This document shows positions 43,586-52,492 of a stretch of DNA of 64,000 nucleotides, one piece after another. Under the pieces are notes generated by a model. That model saw nothing but the letters and a program-made list of their open reading frames with translations, had not been told where the DNA came from and did no database searches. The stretch comes from an uncultured Nitrospirales bacterium. GTDB lineage: Bacteria > Nitrospirota > Nitrospiria > Nitrospirales > UBA8639. The stretch spans positions 1,787,914 through 1,851,913 of the forward strand of contig OX638327.1 of NCBI GenBank assembly GCA_951812745.1, in the 5' to 3' direction. Made by a program: the position numbers and the translations under genes. Each line of letters begins with the position of its first letter. Position 1 is the first letter of the stretch.

Positions 43586-46463
43586 ACTGATAGATAAGGC
43601 CCTGACGTCAGTAAAAAAAGAAACTGACCGTCAGTATTTCTTCTCCCGGTTGAAAAACCCTCTATGGATTCAACCGTTAGCTGAGCGTGACTATTTTCAA
43701 TATCCTCCAGGAGTCAGACATTTGCCTGACGGTTATGTTCAATTACCGTTCTGGCCAGAACTTCAATACCTGAAGAACATGTCTATTCATGCGCCAGACG
43801 AAGTCATTGAAATAGTACTACGGCTTCCCAAAGTCGATAACCCACGGGTCTACGATGACATTCTCGATATCGCATTGCGAATTCACGGCCATCAATCCGC
43901 AAGACTTAAACCCAAGATACTTGAATATACTGGCATAGAGTACCAGTTGTTCGCAGACAGATACGCAGATTTGTTAGCCCATTGGACAGCAGAGAATCAA
44001 ATACAGGCTGCTTTGGAGCTATTACAGATACTCATCAAGTTTATGCCTGACCCTCAATCAAAACAGAAGCAAGCGCAACGTAAGAAGAACCCGGTTGATA
44101 TGCCTCGACCGCTGGAACCTGTTCCACGATTCGATGAATGGAAATATGTGAAGATATTGGAGAAAGGTGTCCGTCCGCTGGTTGAAAAAGAACCACTCAA
44201 AGTTACCTGCATCCTAATTGACGCTACGGCTGATATGTTTGATCTGCACAAGGATCAGGATGAGCTTGACAAGGGCAAAGACGAGGACTCGTCTGAAATT
44301 TGGTGGCCTCGGCTCGATGAACAAGATAGCGATTGCCAGGACGCCAAAACAGCACTTATTCATACCCTGATTTTTGCATGCGAGGAGGTTTACCAAGAAT
44401 CCGCTGGATCTATCACGCCGTTGGATGAAGTTCTATGCAAGCAGCGTTGGAAGGTTTTTAAACGCCTTCGCCAGCACCTTTACGCCCTGCACCCAAACGA
44501 GCAAACCAAACCCTGGATCAGAGAGTTGATCCTGGCACATGGAGATTACGCTCGATGGGAATACCCTTACGAATTTCAGCGAATGATACGGATCGTCTGT
44601 GAACACTTCGGCACGGAGTTGCTCACGGAAGAAGAGCTTACACCAATTTTCAATGCCATCCGTAGCGGTCCGTCAAAAACGAATTGCCGCGAATCGATGG
44701 GCGATCAATTCACCGAAGAGCTTTTCATACAACGTCAGCGGCATTTCCAGAGGATGCAGTTCAAACCCTTTGCTTCTGTATTATTTGGCGAATATGCGAC
44801 CTACTTCCAAGAGTTGGAGATTGAAGCCGACAAACAGATTTCCGATGAGACTTATTCCCCTGTTATATGTCGCGTCGGAACGATGTCTTCTCAGAGCCCG
44901 AGATCACAAGAAGAACTCGAAAACCTCCCAGATGAAGAGCTACTCACCTACACTAACGAATGGCAGGAAGAACATCACGATAAGGATGACTGGTTGGTAG
45001 AGATTAACATCGCAGCCCTCGCAGAAGCGTTTCAAACCGTTTTCAGTAAATCAATCATCCCGGATGCAAGTAGGCTCAAGTTTTGGCTCGACAATTGCGA
45101 ACGGATCGAGCGGCCCATTTACATCCGGGCAATGGTCGATGAGATGAAAGAACACGTCAAGGCGAAAACCTTCGACAAACTCAAAAAATGGTTAATGTTT
45201 TGCGAATGGGTACTTTCGCACCCGGACCAGGACCCGGAAGAAGAAGGCACCGGACTCAGCGACGAGTCCCGGGAGCATCCCTATTGGCATAGCTCACGGC
45301 GGGCAGTCGGTGACTTTATAGGAGTCTGTATAGAAAAAGACGTGCCAATTTCCGCTCAGAGGCAACTAGCCAAGCTTTTGGAAATACTATGTACGCAATT
45401 TGATTGGAGACTGGATCGGAATAAGCCGGTCCTTTCGCACCACGAAGACCAACTCACAGAGGCTTTTACCAATATTAGGAGCCGTGCACTACGAAGTCTT
45501 GTTGATTTCGGTTTCTGGTTGCGGAGACATGACCACACGACCGACATTGCCATGGTAACGACGATTCTTGAAAAACGCTTCGCCCCTGAAACGGAATATC
45601 CTTTATCACTGCCTGAACACGCAATTCTGGGCAGGCACTACGGACATATTTTCAATCTTGATGAGACGTGGGCAACTGAGCACAAATCAGACTTTTTCCC
45701 GCAAGATAAATGGCCTGCATGGATAGAGGCATTCAAGGGCTTCGTCTGCTCTAACCGCCCGTTCAAGCAAATATTCAATATTCTTCGCGATGATTTCGAT
45801 TTTGCGTTGGAACATCTGGGCAAATTCAAAGATCAAGAAAGCTTTGGCGAAAATCCGATTGAGATTCTCGGACGACACCTGTTCACCTATTATTTGTCGG
45901 GCGTGTACCCACTCAACGGAGAAAGAAGCCTGCTTGACCGATATTATCAGCACACAGATGACAATCGAATCTACTGGGCTAGTTTGTTCGACGATGTCGG
46001 CAAATGGTTACGGAACAGCGGGAAGACTCTTGATGCTGCTTTGCATGAAAAGATTATAGAGTTCTTCGACTGGCGGTTTGAAGTTGGAGAGGCGACGGAA
46101 CTACAGAACTTTTCATTCTGGTTGGAAGCCGAATGCCTGGATACTGAGTGGCGGTTGAAAGCCTATTCCAAGGTTTTGGATGTCTGCATATCGAAAAACT
46201 TAGCACCTTCAGGTAACGATAGAGGGTTAGATCCATTAGTTAGAATGCTTGCAGATCACACTGCAAAGGTGGTCGAATGCTTTGCCAAGTTTACCGATTG
46301 TGCTCTCAAGCACAAGATGTACATTGTTGAAACCGCTAAGGCGCGCACTATCTTGAAAGCGGGCCTTGAAAGCAGCGACGCAAGCGTCCGTCAGAACGCC
46401 GAACGTGCCCGGGAAAACCTACTTCGTGTCGGCCACTTCGATTTCTTGGATATGGAAGATTGA
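43557..46463 (+). CDS. Large uncharacterised helical protein (968 aa)
   Basis: The protein is predicted to be almost wholly alpha-helical and acidic, without membrane spans, P-loop, SIR2, TIR or nuclease motifs that I can see. Repeated helix pairs with W/F-rich borders (WEYPYEFQRMIRIVCEHFG; WPAWIEAFKGFVCSNRPFKQ; GRHLFTYYLSGVYPLNGE) recall the C-terminal helical sensor regions of large STAND-type defence proteins, though no NTPase domain is attached. A Lys/Gln-rich linker lies near residue 175 and an acidic stretch near 225-240. The first 29 bp overlap the upstream gene. AT-rich codon use suggests recent acquisition. Confidence 0.75.
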   Translation: MKSWKKPTDELIDKALTSVKKETDRQYFFSRLKNPLWIQPLAERDYFQYPPGVRHLPDGYVQLPFWPELQYLKNMSIHAPDEVIEIVLRLPKVDNPRVYDDILDIALRIHGHQSARLKPKILEYTGIEYQLFADRYADLLAHWTAENQIQAALELLQILIKFMPDPQSKQKQAQRKKNPVDMPRPLEPVPRFDEWKYVKILEKGVRPLVEKEPLKVTCILIDATADMFDLHKDQDELDKGKDEDSSEIWWPRLDEQDSDCQDAKTALIHTLIFACEEVYQESAGSITPLDEVLCKQRWKVFKRLRQHLYALHPNEQTKPWIRELILAHGDYARWEYPYEFQRMIRIVCEHFGTELLTEEELTPIFNAIRSGPSKTNCRESMGDQFTEELFIQRQRHFQRMQFKPFASVLFGEYATYFQELEIEADKQISDETYSPVICRVGTMSSQSPRSQEELENLPDEELLTYTNEWQEEHHDKDDWLVEINIAALAEAFQTVFSKSIIPDASRLKFWLDNCERIERPIYIRAMVDEMKEHVKAKTFDKLKKWLMFCEWVLSHPDQDPEEEGTGLSDESREHPYWHSSRRAVGDFIGVCIEKDVPISAQRQLAKLLEILCTQFDWRLDRNKPVLSHHEDQLTEAFTNIRSRALRSLVDFGFWLRRHDHTTDIAMVTTILEKRFAPETEYPLSLPEHAILGRHYGHIFNLDETWATEHKSDFFPQDKWPAWIEAFKGFVCSNRPFKQIFNILRDDFDFALEHLGKFKDQESFGENPIEILGRHLFTYYLSGVYPLNGERSLLDRYYQHTDDNRIYWASLFDDVGKWLRNSGKTLDAALHEKIIEFFDWRFEVGEATELQNFSFWLEAECLDTEWRLKAYSKVLDVCISKNLAPSGNDRGLDPLVRMLADHTAKVVECFAKFTDCALKHKMYIVETAKARTILKAGLESSDASVRQNAERARENLLRVGHFDFLDMED

Positions 46464-46634
46464 TAACGCCGTGCAAAGGTTCAGGGCTTGCTACCGAAAC
46501 TCACCATACACATGACATTCTTATTTCATCTTTTGGCGTAAGTGTTAATATTATAAATCACCCTCAGAGGACAGACCTAGTATTCTGTAAGATCCTGTTC
46601 TTCTTGTTTCTGACATCTTCACAAAGCAGATGAC

Positions 46635-46874
46635 ATGCCAACGGTTCCCAATATCACAGGCCCCTACCGTCTTTTCTTTTATAGCTTTGACTGTCATGAA
46701 CCTCCGCATGTCCACATACGTCGAGAACGAATGACATGTAAGTTTTGGCTGGAGCCGGTTGCGTTAAGCATGAATCATGGGTTTTCACCTCACGAATTGA
46801 ATCGTATACGGGCAATAATTTTGGAGCATCAAGACTCCATCATGGAGGCGTGGCATGAGCATTGTAGCGAGTAA
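46635..46874 (+). CDS. DUF4160 protein (putative toxin-antitoxin component)
   Basis: The 79-aa product has the DUF4160 motif YRLFFYSFDCHEPPHVHIRR with conserved His residues, followed by FSPHELNRIRAIILEHQ. DUF4160 and DUF2442 genes are very often paired and are suspected toxin-antitoxin-like modules without confirmed activity. The 3' end overlaps the next gene by 20 bp. Confidence 0.88.
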   Translation: MPTVPNITGPYRLFFYSFDCHEPPHVHIRRERMTCKFWLEPVALSMNHGFSPHELNRIRAIILEHQDSIMEAWHEHCSE

Positions 46875-47130
46875 CGATCCACGGATTATGACGGTAGAGG
46901 TGACTGACGACCTCATCATCGCTCATCTCGCAGATGGCCGAACGGTCAGCGTGCCGCTGGCGTGGTCGTGGCGTTTATCCAATGCGACGCCAGCGCAACG
47001 TCAGCACTTTGACATTATCGGGACAGGGCAAGGGGTCCACTGGCCGGATATTGATGAGGATCTCAGCGCCCTCGGCATGCTCACCGGCGTACCCGCCCCG
47101 CCGCCGAAGCATAAGGCATTGTCAACCTAG
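46855..47130 (+). CDS. DUF2442 protein (putative partner of DUF4160)
   Basis: The 91-aa product shows the DUF2442 pattern: LIIAHLADGRTVSVPLAWSW, then the IGTGQGVHWPDIDEDLSALG ending typical of the family. It is the presumed DNA-binding or antitoxin half of the pair. It overlaps DUF4160 by 20 bp and marks the right end of the accessory island. Confidence 0.9.
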   Translation: MSIVASNDPRIMTVEVTDDLIIAHLADGRTVSVPLAWSWRLSNATPAQRQHFDIIGTGQGVHWPDIDEDLSALGMLTGVPAPPPKHKALST

Positions 47131-47141
47131 AAAGCCCCCCC

Positions 47142-47795
47142 TTACGCCATCTTGAGCAATTCGGCGATGGCGCCGCTCACGCCTTCGAAAATCTGGTGCG
47201 GCTTGGCCGTTCCGTACATGTACGCCGGAGTGGTGATCACCTTATTTGAGGAATCCACCACGAACTTCTCGACCGCGCAATTGGTATGCTTGGCCCCGGT
47301 TTTTTCGACTTCAGACGCCGTGCCTTGGTCCTCGCCGATCGTGACGTTCACCCCCTTGTCGCCGAATGCCAAGGCCATGATCGCCGGGGCGATACAAATC
47401 GCGGCAATGGGTTTCCGGCCGTCGTGAAATTCCTTCACGATGCGCAGGACTTGCGGATCGATCTCTCCACCGCTGCCCTTCTGCGCAAAATCACACAAAT
47501 GCAGCGCCGCCCCAAACCCACCGGGAAACGCCAGGGCGTCGAAGTCCTGCGCATGAAGTGCTTCGAGGGGCTGAATGTCCCCTCGCGCAATCCTGGCGGC
47601 CTCCTGCAGCACGTTTCTGTTTTGGCCGGTGGCCTGCTGCGTCAGGTGGTTCGTCTCGGCCGCGTCCTTATCCGGTGCGAAACACTGATAATCCGCACCG
47701 TGTTGACCGATCGCCACCAGCGTGCTGATCGCTTCGGTGATCTCCGCTCCATCCAAAAACCCGCAGCCCGATAAAATGACAGCAACTTTTTTCAT
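47142..47795 (-). CDS. elbB: Isoprenoid biosynthesis glyoxalase ElbB-like (DJ-1/PfpI superfamily)
   Basis: The 217-aa protein shows the ElbB start VAVILSGCGFLDGAEITEAI, FPGGFGAALHLCDFAQKGSG and the nucleophile-elbow Cys in PIAAICIAPAIMAL. ElbB-type proteins have weak glyoxalase activity and an unclear physiological role. GGGAGGG precedes the ATG. Confidence 0.94.
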   Translation of the reverse strand: MKKVAVILSGCGFLDGAEITEAISTLVAIGQHGADYQCFAPDKDAAETNHLTQQATGQNRNVLQEAARIARGDIQPLEALHAQDFDALAFPGGFGAALHLCDFAQKGSGGEIDPQVLRIVKEFHDGRKPIAAICIAPAIMALAFGDKGVNVTIGEDQGTASEVEKTGAKHTNCAVEKFVVDSSNKVITTPAYMYGTAKPHQIFEGVSGAIAELLKMA

Positions 47796-47854
47796 GACAC
47801 CCTCCCTGAATGCTGAACAGTTGATGTTATATCCCGATGACGGGCTGATCTTCC

Positions 47855-48976
47855 TTATAGGTCTCCCGTGATGAGCACGTCCTCGCCAAGCGATTGAAGA
47901 TGAAGATTGGACACCGGCAGGATTTCGGCCAACCGTCGGGGCGAGCGACCGGCCAGCAGGCCTTTGGTCTCTTGGCCGCCCAACAAGGCCGGAGCCACGT
48001 AAAGAGCCACCCGGTTCACCAGGCCTGCACGCAGAAACCCGGCATTCAACTCACTCCCTCCTTCCAGCAGTAAACTGGTCATCCCCATTTTCCCAAGGGC
48101 TTGAAGACACTTGTCGAGAGAGACACGGGTGCCTTTTCGAGGCAACACCAATACCTGTACACCCATCTTTCGTAACCGTTCAACTTTCCGGGGGCCGGCC
48201 AGTTTCGTGGTGGCAATGACCGTCGGGGCCTGTTCGAGCCCCTGAAGCACGCGCGCCTTGAACGGAATCCGCAAGCGGCTGTCAAAGACCAGCCGAACCG
48301 GTTGACGGATGCCGGGGGCGGACCGCTTGCCGGCAGAGACCCTGACCGTCAATTGCGGATCGTCCGTGAGAACCGTCTCCACGCCCACGGCAATCACGTC
48401 GACCTGGCTTCTGAGTTGGTGGACGTGCGCCCGGGCCTTGGCTCCCGTGATCCACTGCGATTCACCGGTCGCCGTGGCAATCTTCCCGTCCAGCGTCATC
48501 GCCGCCTTGAGCACAACGAAGGGCCGGCCGGTTTGAATCCAATGAAGATAGACCTCATTGAGCGTGGCTGTTTCGTTGCCGAGACACCCGACGTCCACGG
48601 AAAGCCCCGCCCGCCGGAGTTGCCGGATGCCGCGACCCGCCACGTGGGGATTGGGATCGCGCATCGCCACGACGACGCGACGCACGCCCGACGCCAAAAT
48701 CGCCGGCACGCAGGGCGGGGTACGCTTATTCGTATGGCAACAGGGTTCGAGCGTGGTATAGAGGGTGGAGCCCCGCGACCGTGTCCGGGCTTGCCGTAAC
48801 GCGACGATTTCCGCGTGGGGGCCGCCGGCCCGCCGGTGATAACCGGACCCCACGACCGTGCCGTTCGCCACGACCACGGCACCGACCATGGGATTCGGGC
48901 GAACCGTTCCCCGGCCTCGTGCCGCAAGCCTGAGGGCCTGTCTCATGAAAAGGACGTCTTGCTCGACGTCGTTCAC
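47855..48976 (-). CDS. ribD: Riboflavin biosynthesis protein RibD (deaminase/reductase)
   Basis: Bifunctional: deaminates the pyrimidine (diaminohydroxyphosphoribosylaminopyrimidine) and reduces the ribose. 373 aa. The deaminase Zn site is HAEIVALRQA and EPCCHTNKRTPPC. The reductase domain starts at VLKAAMTLDGKIATATGESQ and ends SLLLEGGSELNAGFLRAGLV. It overlaps the ppdK 3' end by 4 bp (ATGA), an unusual pairing. No FMN riboswitch is visible. Confidence 0.97.
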   Translation of the reverse strand: MNDVEQDVLFMRQALRLAARGRGTVRPNPMVGAVVVANGTVVGSGYHRRAGGPHAEIVALRQARTRSRGSTLYTTLEPCCHTNKRTPPCVPAILASGVRRVVVAMRDPNPHVAGRGIRQLRRAGLSVDVGCLGNETATLNEVYLHWIQTGRPFVVLKAAMTLDGKIATATGESQWITGAKARAHVHQLRSQVDVIAVGVETVLTDDPQLTVRVSAGKRSAPGIRQPVRLVFDSRLRIPFKARVLQGLEQAPTVIATTKLAGPRKVERLRKMGVQVLVLPRKGTRVSLDKCLQALGKMGMTSLLLEGGSELNAGFLRAGLVNRVALYVAPALLGGQETKGLLAGRSPRRLAEILPVSNLHLQSLGEDVLITGDL

Positions 48977-51816
48977 CGGCGGGATCTGGTTGTGCGTGAC
49001 CGCCCTCGGGCTTTCGACGTGGATGGAGGGCTGGCGGCGCTCACGCGACGGGAACGTGGCTTGGCCGACGCCTTCACTGCTTTGGTCTTCAGCTTGGCCG
49101 CCGGCCTTTCACCTTCGGCATTCAACGCGGCCTGGGCCGCGGCCAACCGGGCGATGGGAACCCGATACGGAGAACAGCTCACGTAGTCGAGCCCGAGGTC
49201 ATGACAAAATTCGACGGAACTGGGGTCCCCGCCGTGTTCCCCGCAGATCCCGAGTTTGATATCGGGACGAGTGGTTCGTCCTTCACGCATGGCCAACCGC
49301 ATCACCGCGCCCACGCCTTCCCGGTCGAGCACGGCAAACGGATCGAACGCCAACAGGTTGTGGTCCCGGTAAAAGCCCGTAAACTTGGCGGCATCGTCCC
49401 TGGAAAAGCCGAACGTGGTCTGCGTCAGGTCATTCGTGCCGAACGAAAAGAACTCGGCGTCTTCGGCGATCTGTCCGGCCGTGACCGCGGCCCGAGGCAA
49501 CTCGATCATGGTGCCGACCAAATAGGTCAGGGTCTTCCCGTAGCGTCGCATGGTTTCGTCGGCGACCTCTTTGATCAGAGCTTTTTGCGCCTTCATTTCC
49601 GAGGCCATGCCCACCAGGGGAATCATGATTTCCGGCACGATCTTTTTCCCTTCCCTGGCCACTTCGCAGGCCGCCTCCATGATCGCCCGCGCCTGCATGC
49701 GCGTGATTTCAGGCATGGTAATGCCCAGACGGCAGCCCCGGAGTCCCAGCATGGGATTGAATTCATGCAACTCCTCGACCCGCGCCAGCATTTTTCGCTT
49801 GTCGTCGATCTCCGGCGAATTCGCGTTCGCGGCTTCGGCCCGCGCGATCTCGACCATGAGTTGTTCGCGTTTCGGCAAAAACTCGTGCAAGGGTGGATCC
49901 AACAGCCGGATGGTGACCGGGTACCCTTTCATTTCCCGGTAAAGCCCGATGAAATCCCGTTTCTGGAGAGGAAGCAGTTGTTCCAGATATTGCTCGCGCA
50001 CTTTCCGGGTCGAGGCCAGGATCATCGCCTGCATGATCGGCGCACGGTCCTCGGAAAAGAACATGTGTTCGGTTCGACAGAGACCGATCCCTTCCGCACC
50101 GAACCCGCGTGCGATTCTGGCCTGATCCGGGTCATCGGCATTCGCCCGGACGTTGAGGCGCCGGACCTCATCCGCCCATTTCAGGATGGTGAAAAAATAG
50201 CGGATCTTGTCCGATCGCGCGGCCGAACGTGTGCCTTGGAGCACCTGGATCACTTCCGAATCCACCACGGACAACATCCCGCCGTAAACGAAACCGGAGA
50301 ATCCATTGATGGAAATGTAATCCTCTTCCTTAAAGACCGAGGGTCCGATGCGGACCTTGGCTTCCTCCTCGAAGACTTCCACGTCTTCACACCCGGCGAC
50401 ACACACCTTGCCCATTTGCCGGGCAACCACCGCGGCATGGGAGGTCATGCCTCCCGTGGCGGTCAGGAAGCCTTCCGCGGCGTGCATGCCGTGAATGTCG
50501 TCCGGGCTGGTTTCTTTCCGGACCAGCACGGCTTTTTCTCCCCGGGCCCTGAGGGCCACGGCATGATCCGGCGTGAGGGCGATTTTCCCGCAGGCGGCTC
50601 CCGGCCCCGCCGGCAACCCTTTGCCGATCGGTTGAAACTTCTTTTCTTCGGCCTCTTCAAACACGGGATACAGGTACTGCGCCAACTGTTCCGGTTCCAC
50701 CCGGCGCACGGCTTCCCGTTTATCGATCAGCCGTTCCTTGACCATATCCACGGCCACCCGCACCGCGGCGATCCCCGTTCGCTTGCCGGCCCGCGTTTGC
50801 AGCATGTAGAGCTTACCTTCCTGAATCGTGAACTCCATATCCTGCATGTCACAATAATGCTTCTCCAGAGTCTTTTGGGTGGTCATGAGGGATTTGTAGG
50901 CAGCGGGCAACGCATCCTTCAGTGCGGATACGGGAAGGGGCGTGCGAAGACCCGCCACCACGTCTTCACCCTGGGCGTTCAAGAGACATTCCCCGAAGAT
51001 CGCTCGCTCGCCCGTGGAAGGGTTTCGGGAAAACATGACGCCGGTGCCGCTGGTCTCACCCATGTTGCCGAACACCATGGCCACGACGTTGACCGCGGTG
51101 CCCCACGCGTCCGGAATGTCGTAGATCTTTCGATAGGTCACCGCCCGGTCACCGAACCAGGACGCAAAGACCGCCCGGACCGCCATGTCGAGTTGCTCGA
51201 GCGGATCCTCGGGAAACACCCGGCCGGTTTCCTGCTGCACGAGGCGCTGATACGCGGCGACCAACTCGCGGAGGGCTTTCGCGGACAGGTCGGTATCGGT
51301 CGCGGCCCCGACCTCCTGCTTTTTGCTTTCCAGGACCTCGTCGAATTTTTCACGCGGCACGTCCATCACCACGGAACTGAACATCGTGATGAACCGGCGG
51401 TACGAATCCATGGCAAAGCGGGCGTTGTTCGTCCTGTCGGCCAACCCCGCGACGGTCTTCGAGTTCAAGCCGAGGTTCAACACCGTATCCATCATCCCGG
51501 GCATGGAGGCCCGCGCGCCGGACCGTACGGACACCAACAACGGGTTGCGGGGATCGCCGAACCCCGCGTTCATCAACCGCTCCACCCGCTTCAGCCCTTT
51601 CAGGGTCTGGTCCCACATGCCAGCCGGGTACCGTTTTCGGGTGCTGAAATATTCGAGGCAGGCCTCGGTCGTGATGGTAAAGCCCGGAGGGACGCAAATC
51701 TTCAGATTGGTCATTTCCGCGAGGCCGGCGCCCTTCCCCCCGAGCAGCGCCTTCATGGTACCGGTGCCTTCGGCCTTGCCGTCTCCGAAGGAATAAACGT
51801 ACTTCCTGTTACGCAT
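48973..51816 (-). CDS. ppdK: Pyruvate, phosphate dikinase
   Basis: Interconverts pyruvate, ATP and Pi with PEP, AMP and PPi. 947 aa from ATG 51816 (AAGGGGGAG upstream); a longer frame to 51879 starts without a ribosome site. The ATP-grasp part shows GGKGAGLAEMTNLKICVPPG. The phospho-His domain has TATGGMTSHAAVVARQMGK. The C-terminal PEP-binding barrel has MIELPRAAVTAGQIAEDAEF and GICGEHGGDPSSVEF. The last ~45 residues are an atypical basic Lys/Arg/Ser/Ala tail (AKLKTKAVKASAKPRSRRVS). Confidence 0.96.
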   Translation of the reverse strand: MRNRKYVYSFGDGKAEGTGTMKALLGGKGAGLAEMTNLKICVPPGFTITTEACLEYFSTRKRYPAGMWDQTLKGLKRVERLMNAGFGDPRNPLLVSVRSGARASMPGMMDTVLNLGLNSKTVAGLADRTNNARFAMDSYRRFITMFSSVVMDVPREKFDEVLESKKQEVGAATDTDLSAKALRELVAAYQRLVQQETGRVFPEDPLEQLDMAVRAVFASWFGDRAVTYRKIYDIPDAWGTAVNVVAMVFGNMGETSGTGVMFSRNPSTGERAIFGECLLNAQGEDVVAGLRTPLPVSALKDALPAAYKSLMTTQKTLEKHYCDMQDMEFTIQEGKLYMLQTRAGKRTGIAAVRVAVDMVKERLIDKREAVRRVEPEQLAQYLYPVFEEAEEKKFQPIGKGLPAGPGAACGKIALTPDHAVALRARGEKAVLVRKETSPDDIHGMHAAEGFLTATGGMTSHAAVVARQMGKVCVAGCEDVEVFEEEAKVRIGPSVFKEEDYISINGFSGFVYGGMLSVVDSEVIQVLQGTRSAARSDKIRYFFTILKWADEVRRLNVRANADDPDQARIARGFGAEGIGLCRTEHMFFSEDRAPIMQAMILASTRKVREQYLEQLLPLQKRDFIGLYREMKGYPVTIRLLDPPLHEFLPKREQLMVEIARAEAANANSPEIDDKRKMLARVEELHEFNPMLGLRGCRLGITMPEITRMQARAIMEAACEVAREGKKIVPEIMIPLVGMASEMKAQKALIKEVADETMRRYGKTLTYLVGTMIELPRAAVTAGQIAEDAEFFSFGTNDLTQTTFGFSRDDAAKFTGFYRDHNLLAFDPFAVLDREGVGAVMRLAMREGRTTRPDIKLGICGEHGGDPSSVEFCHDLGLDYVSCSPYRVPIARLAAAQAALNAEGERPAAKLKTKAVKASAKPRSRRVSAASPPSTSKARGRSRTTRSRR

Positions 51817-51924
51817 GCAAAAATTCTCCCCCTTGACCGGCACGAGACGACGGCTCTGTTCCTGCCGGTGAACCTGCAAAATGAAAATTTAACACAACGA
51901 TCGGATTCCCCTCAAAAAATTTAT

Positions 51925-52374
51925 TCAACGCTCATGTTGTCGAAGACGCGTTTCGTACCAGGTCAACAGCACGCGCTTGGTCCACATGCCCAGAAAGATG
52001 ACCGCCACGGTAAACAACAACAGCCCCAAGGCCCATTGATCGGCATTTCTGGCGTTTTCATAATACAGATTCCCCTCGACGCTCATGGCCAACGGCTCTC
52101 CTGCCAGTAATGAATGGACGCGCCCGGTGGGATCGGTCGTATCCAACCATTCCGAACACACCCGGATCGGCCCATCCACCCCGGACACGTCAGCCCAGGC
52201 GACCCCCACGCAATGGGCCGATTCCGGATGGTAGAGCTCGGAAGTGGTCAGCACAAAATCCAGATCCAGACCGGAGCCCCACAAAGCCGCCAACAGCACC
52301 ACGTTACAGACGACGATCAAGCCCAGCGTCACCCCACGGCGAAACCATCGGAATCCGGACTCGGAATAAGTCAT
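51925..52374 (-). CDS. Small predicted membrane protein, unknown
   Basis: The 149-aa protein has two membrane spans: residues ~16-36 (VTLGLIVVCNVVLLAALWGS) and ~115-130 (WALGLLLFTVAVIFLGM). The loop between is extracytoplasmic-like, with two Cys (HCVGVAWADVSG and VCSEW). No family recognised. The promoter region upstream carries phased T-tracts (52403-52484). Confidence 0.65.
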   Translation of the reverse strand: MTYSESGFRWFRRGVTLGLIVVCNVVLLAALWGSGLDLDFVLTTSELYHPESAHCVGVAWADVSGVDGPIRVCSEWLDTTDPTGRVHSLLAGEPLAMSVEGNLYYENARNADQWALGLLLFTVAVIFLGMWTKRVLLTWYETRLRQHER

Positions 52375-52402
52375 GGCAACAAACCAGAGACGCGATGGAG
52401 CT

Positions 52403-52484
52403 TTTTAGCGTACATTTAGCATCCTTTTAGGTTCTTTTTGGCATACCATTAGATGCTTTTCTGCTCCTTTTAGATACCTTTTGG
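52403..52484. repeat. Helically phased T-tracts (probable curved DNA)
   Basis: Eight T-tracts, mostly TTTTAG or TTTTTG, recur at about 10-12-bp spacing: tract ends at about 52408, 52419, 52430, 52440, 52452, 52463, 52473 and 52483. Phasing near one helical turn is the textbook signature of intrinsic bending. It lies between glyS and the promoter side of the minus-strand membrane-protein gene. Confidence 0.65.
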
Positions 52485-52492
52485 CTCCTACT

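Noticed and set aside
49201-52110. 969-aa plus-strand frame antisense to ppdK
   Set aside because: GC-rich antisense artefact, His/Arg-rich translation, while PPDK motifs are clear on the minus strand.
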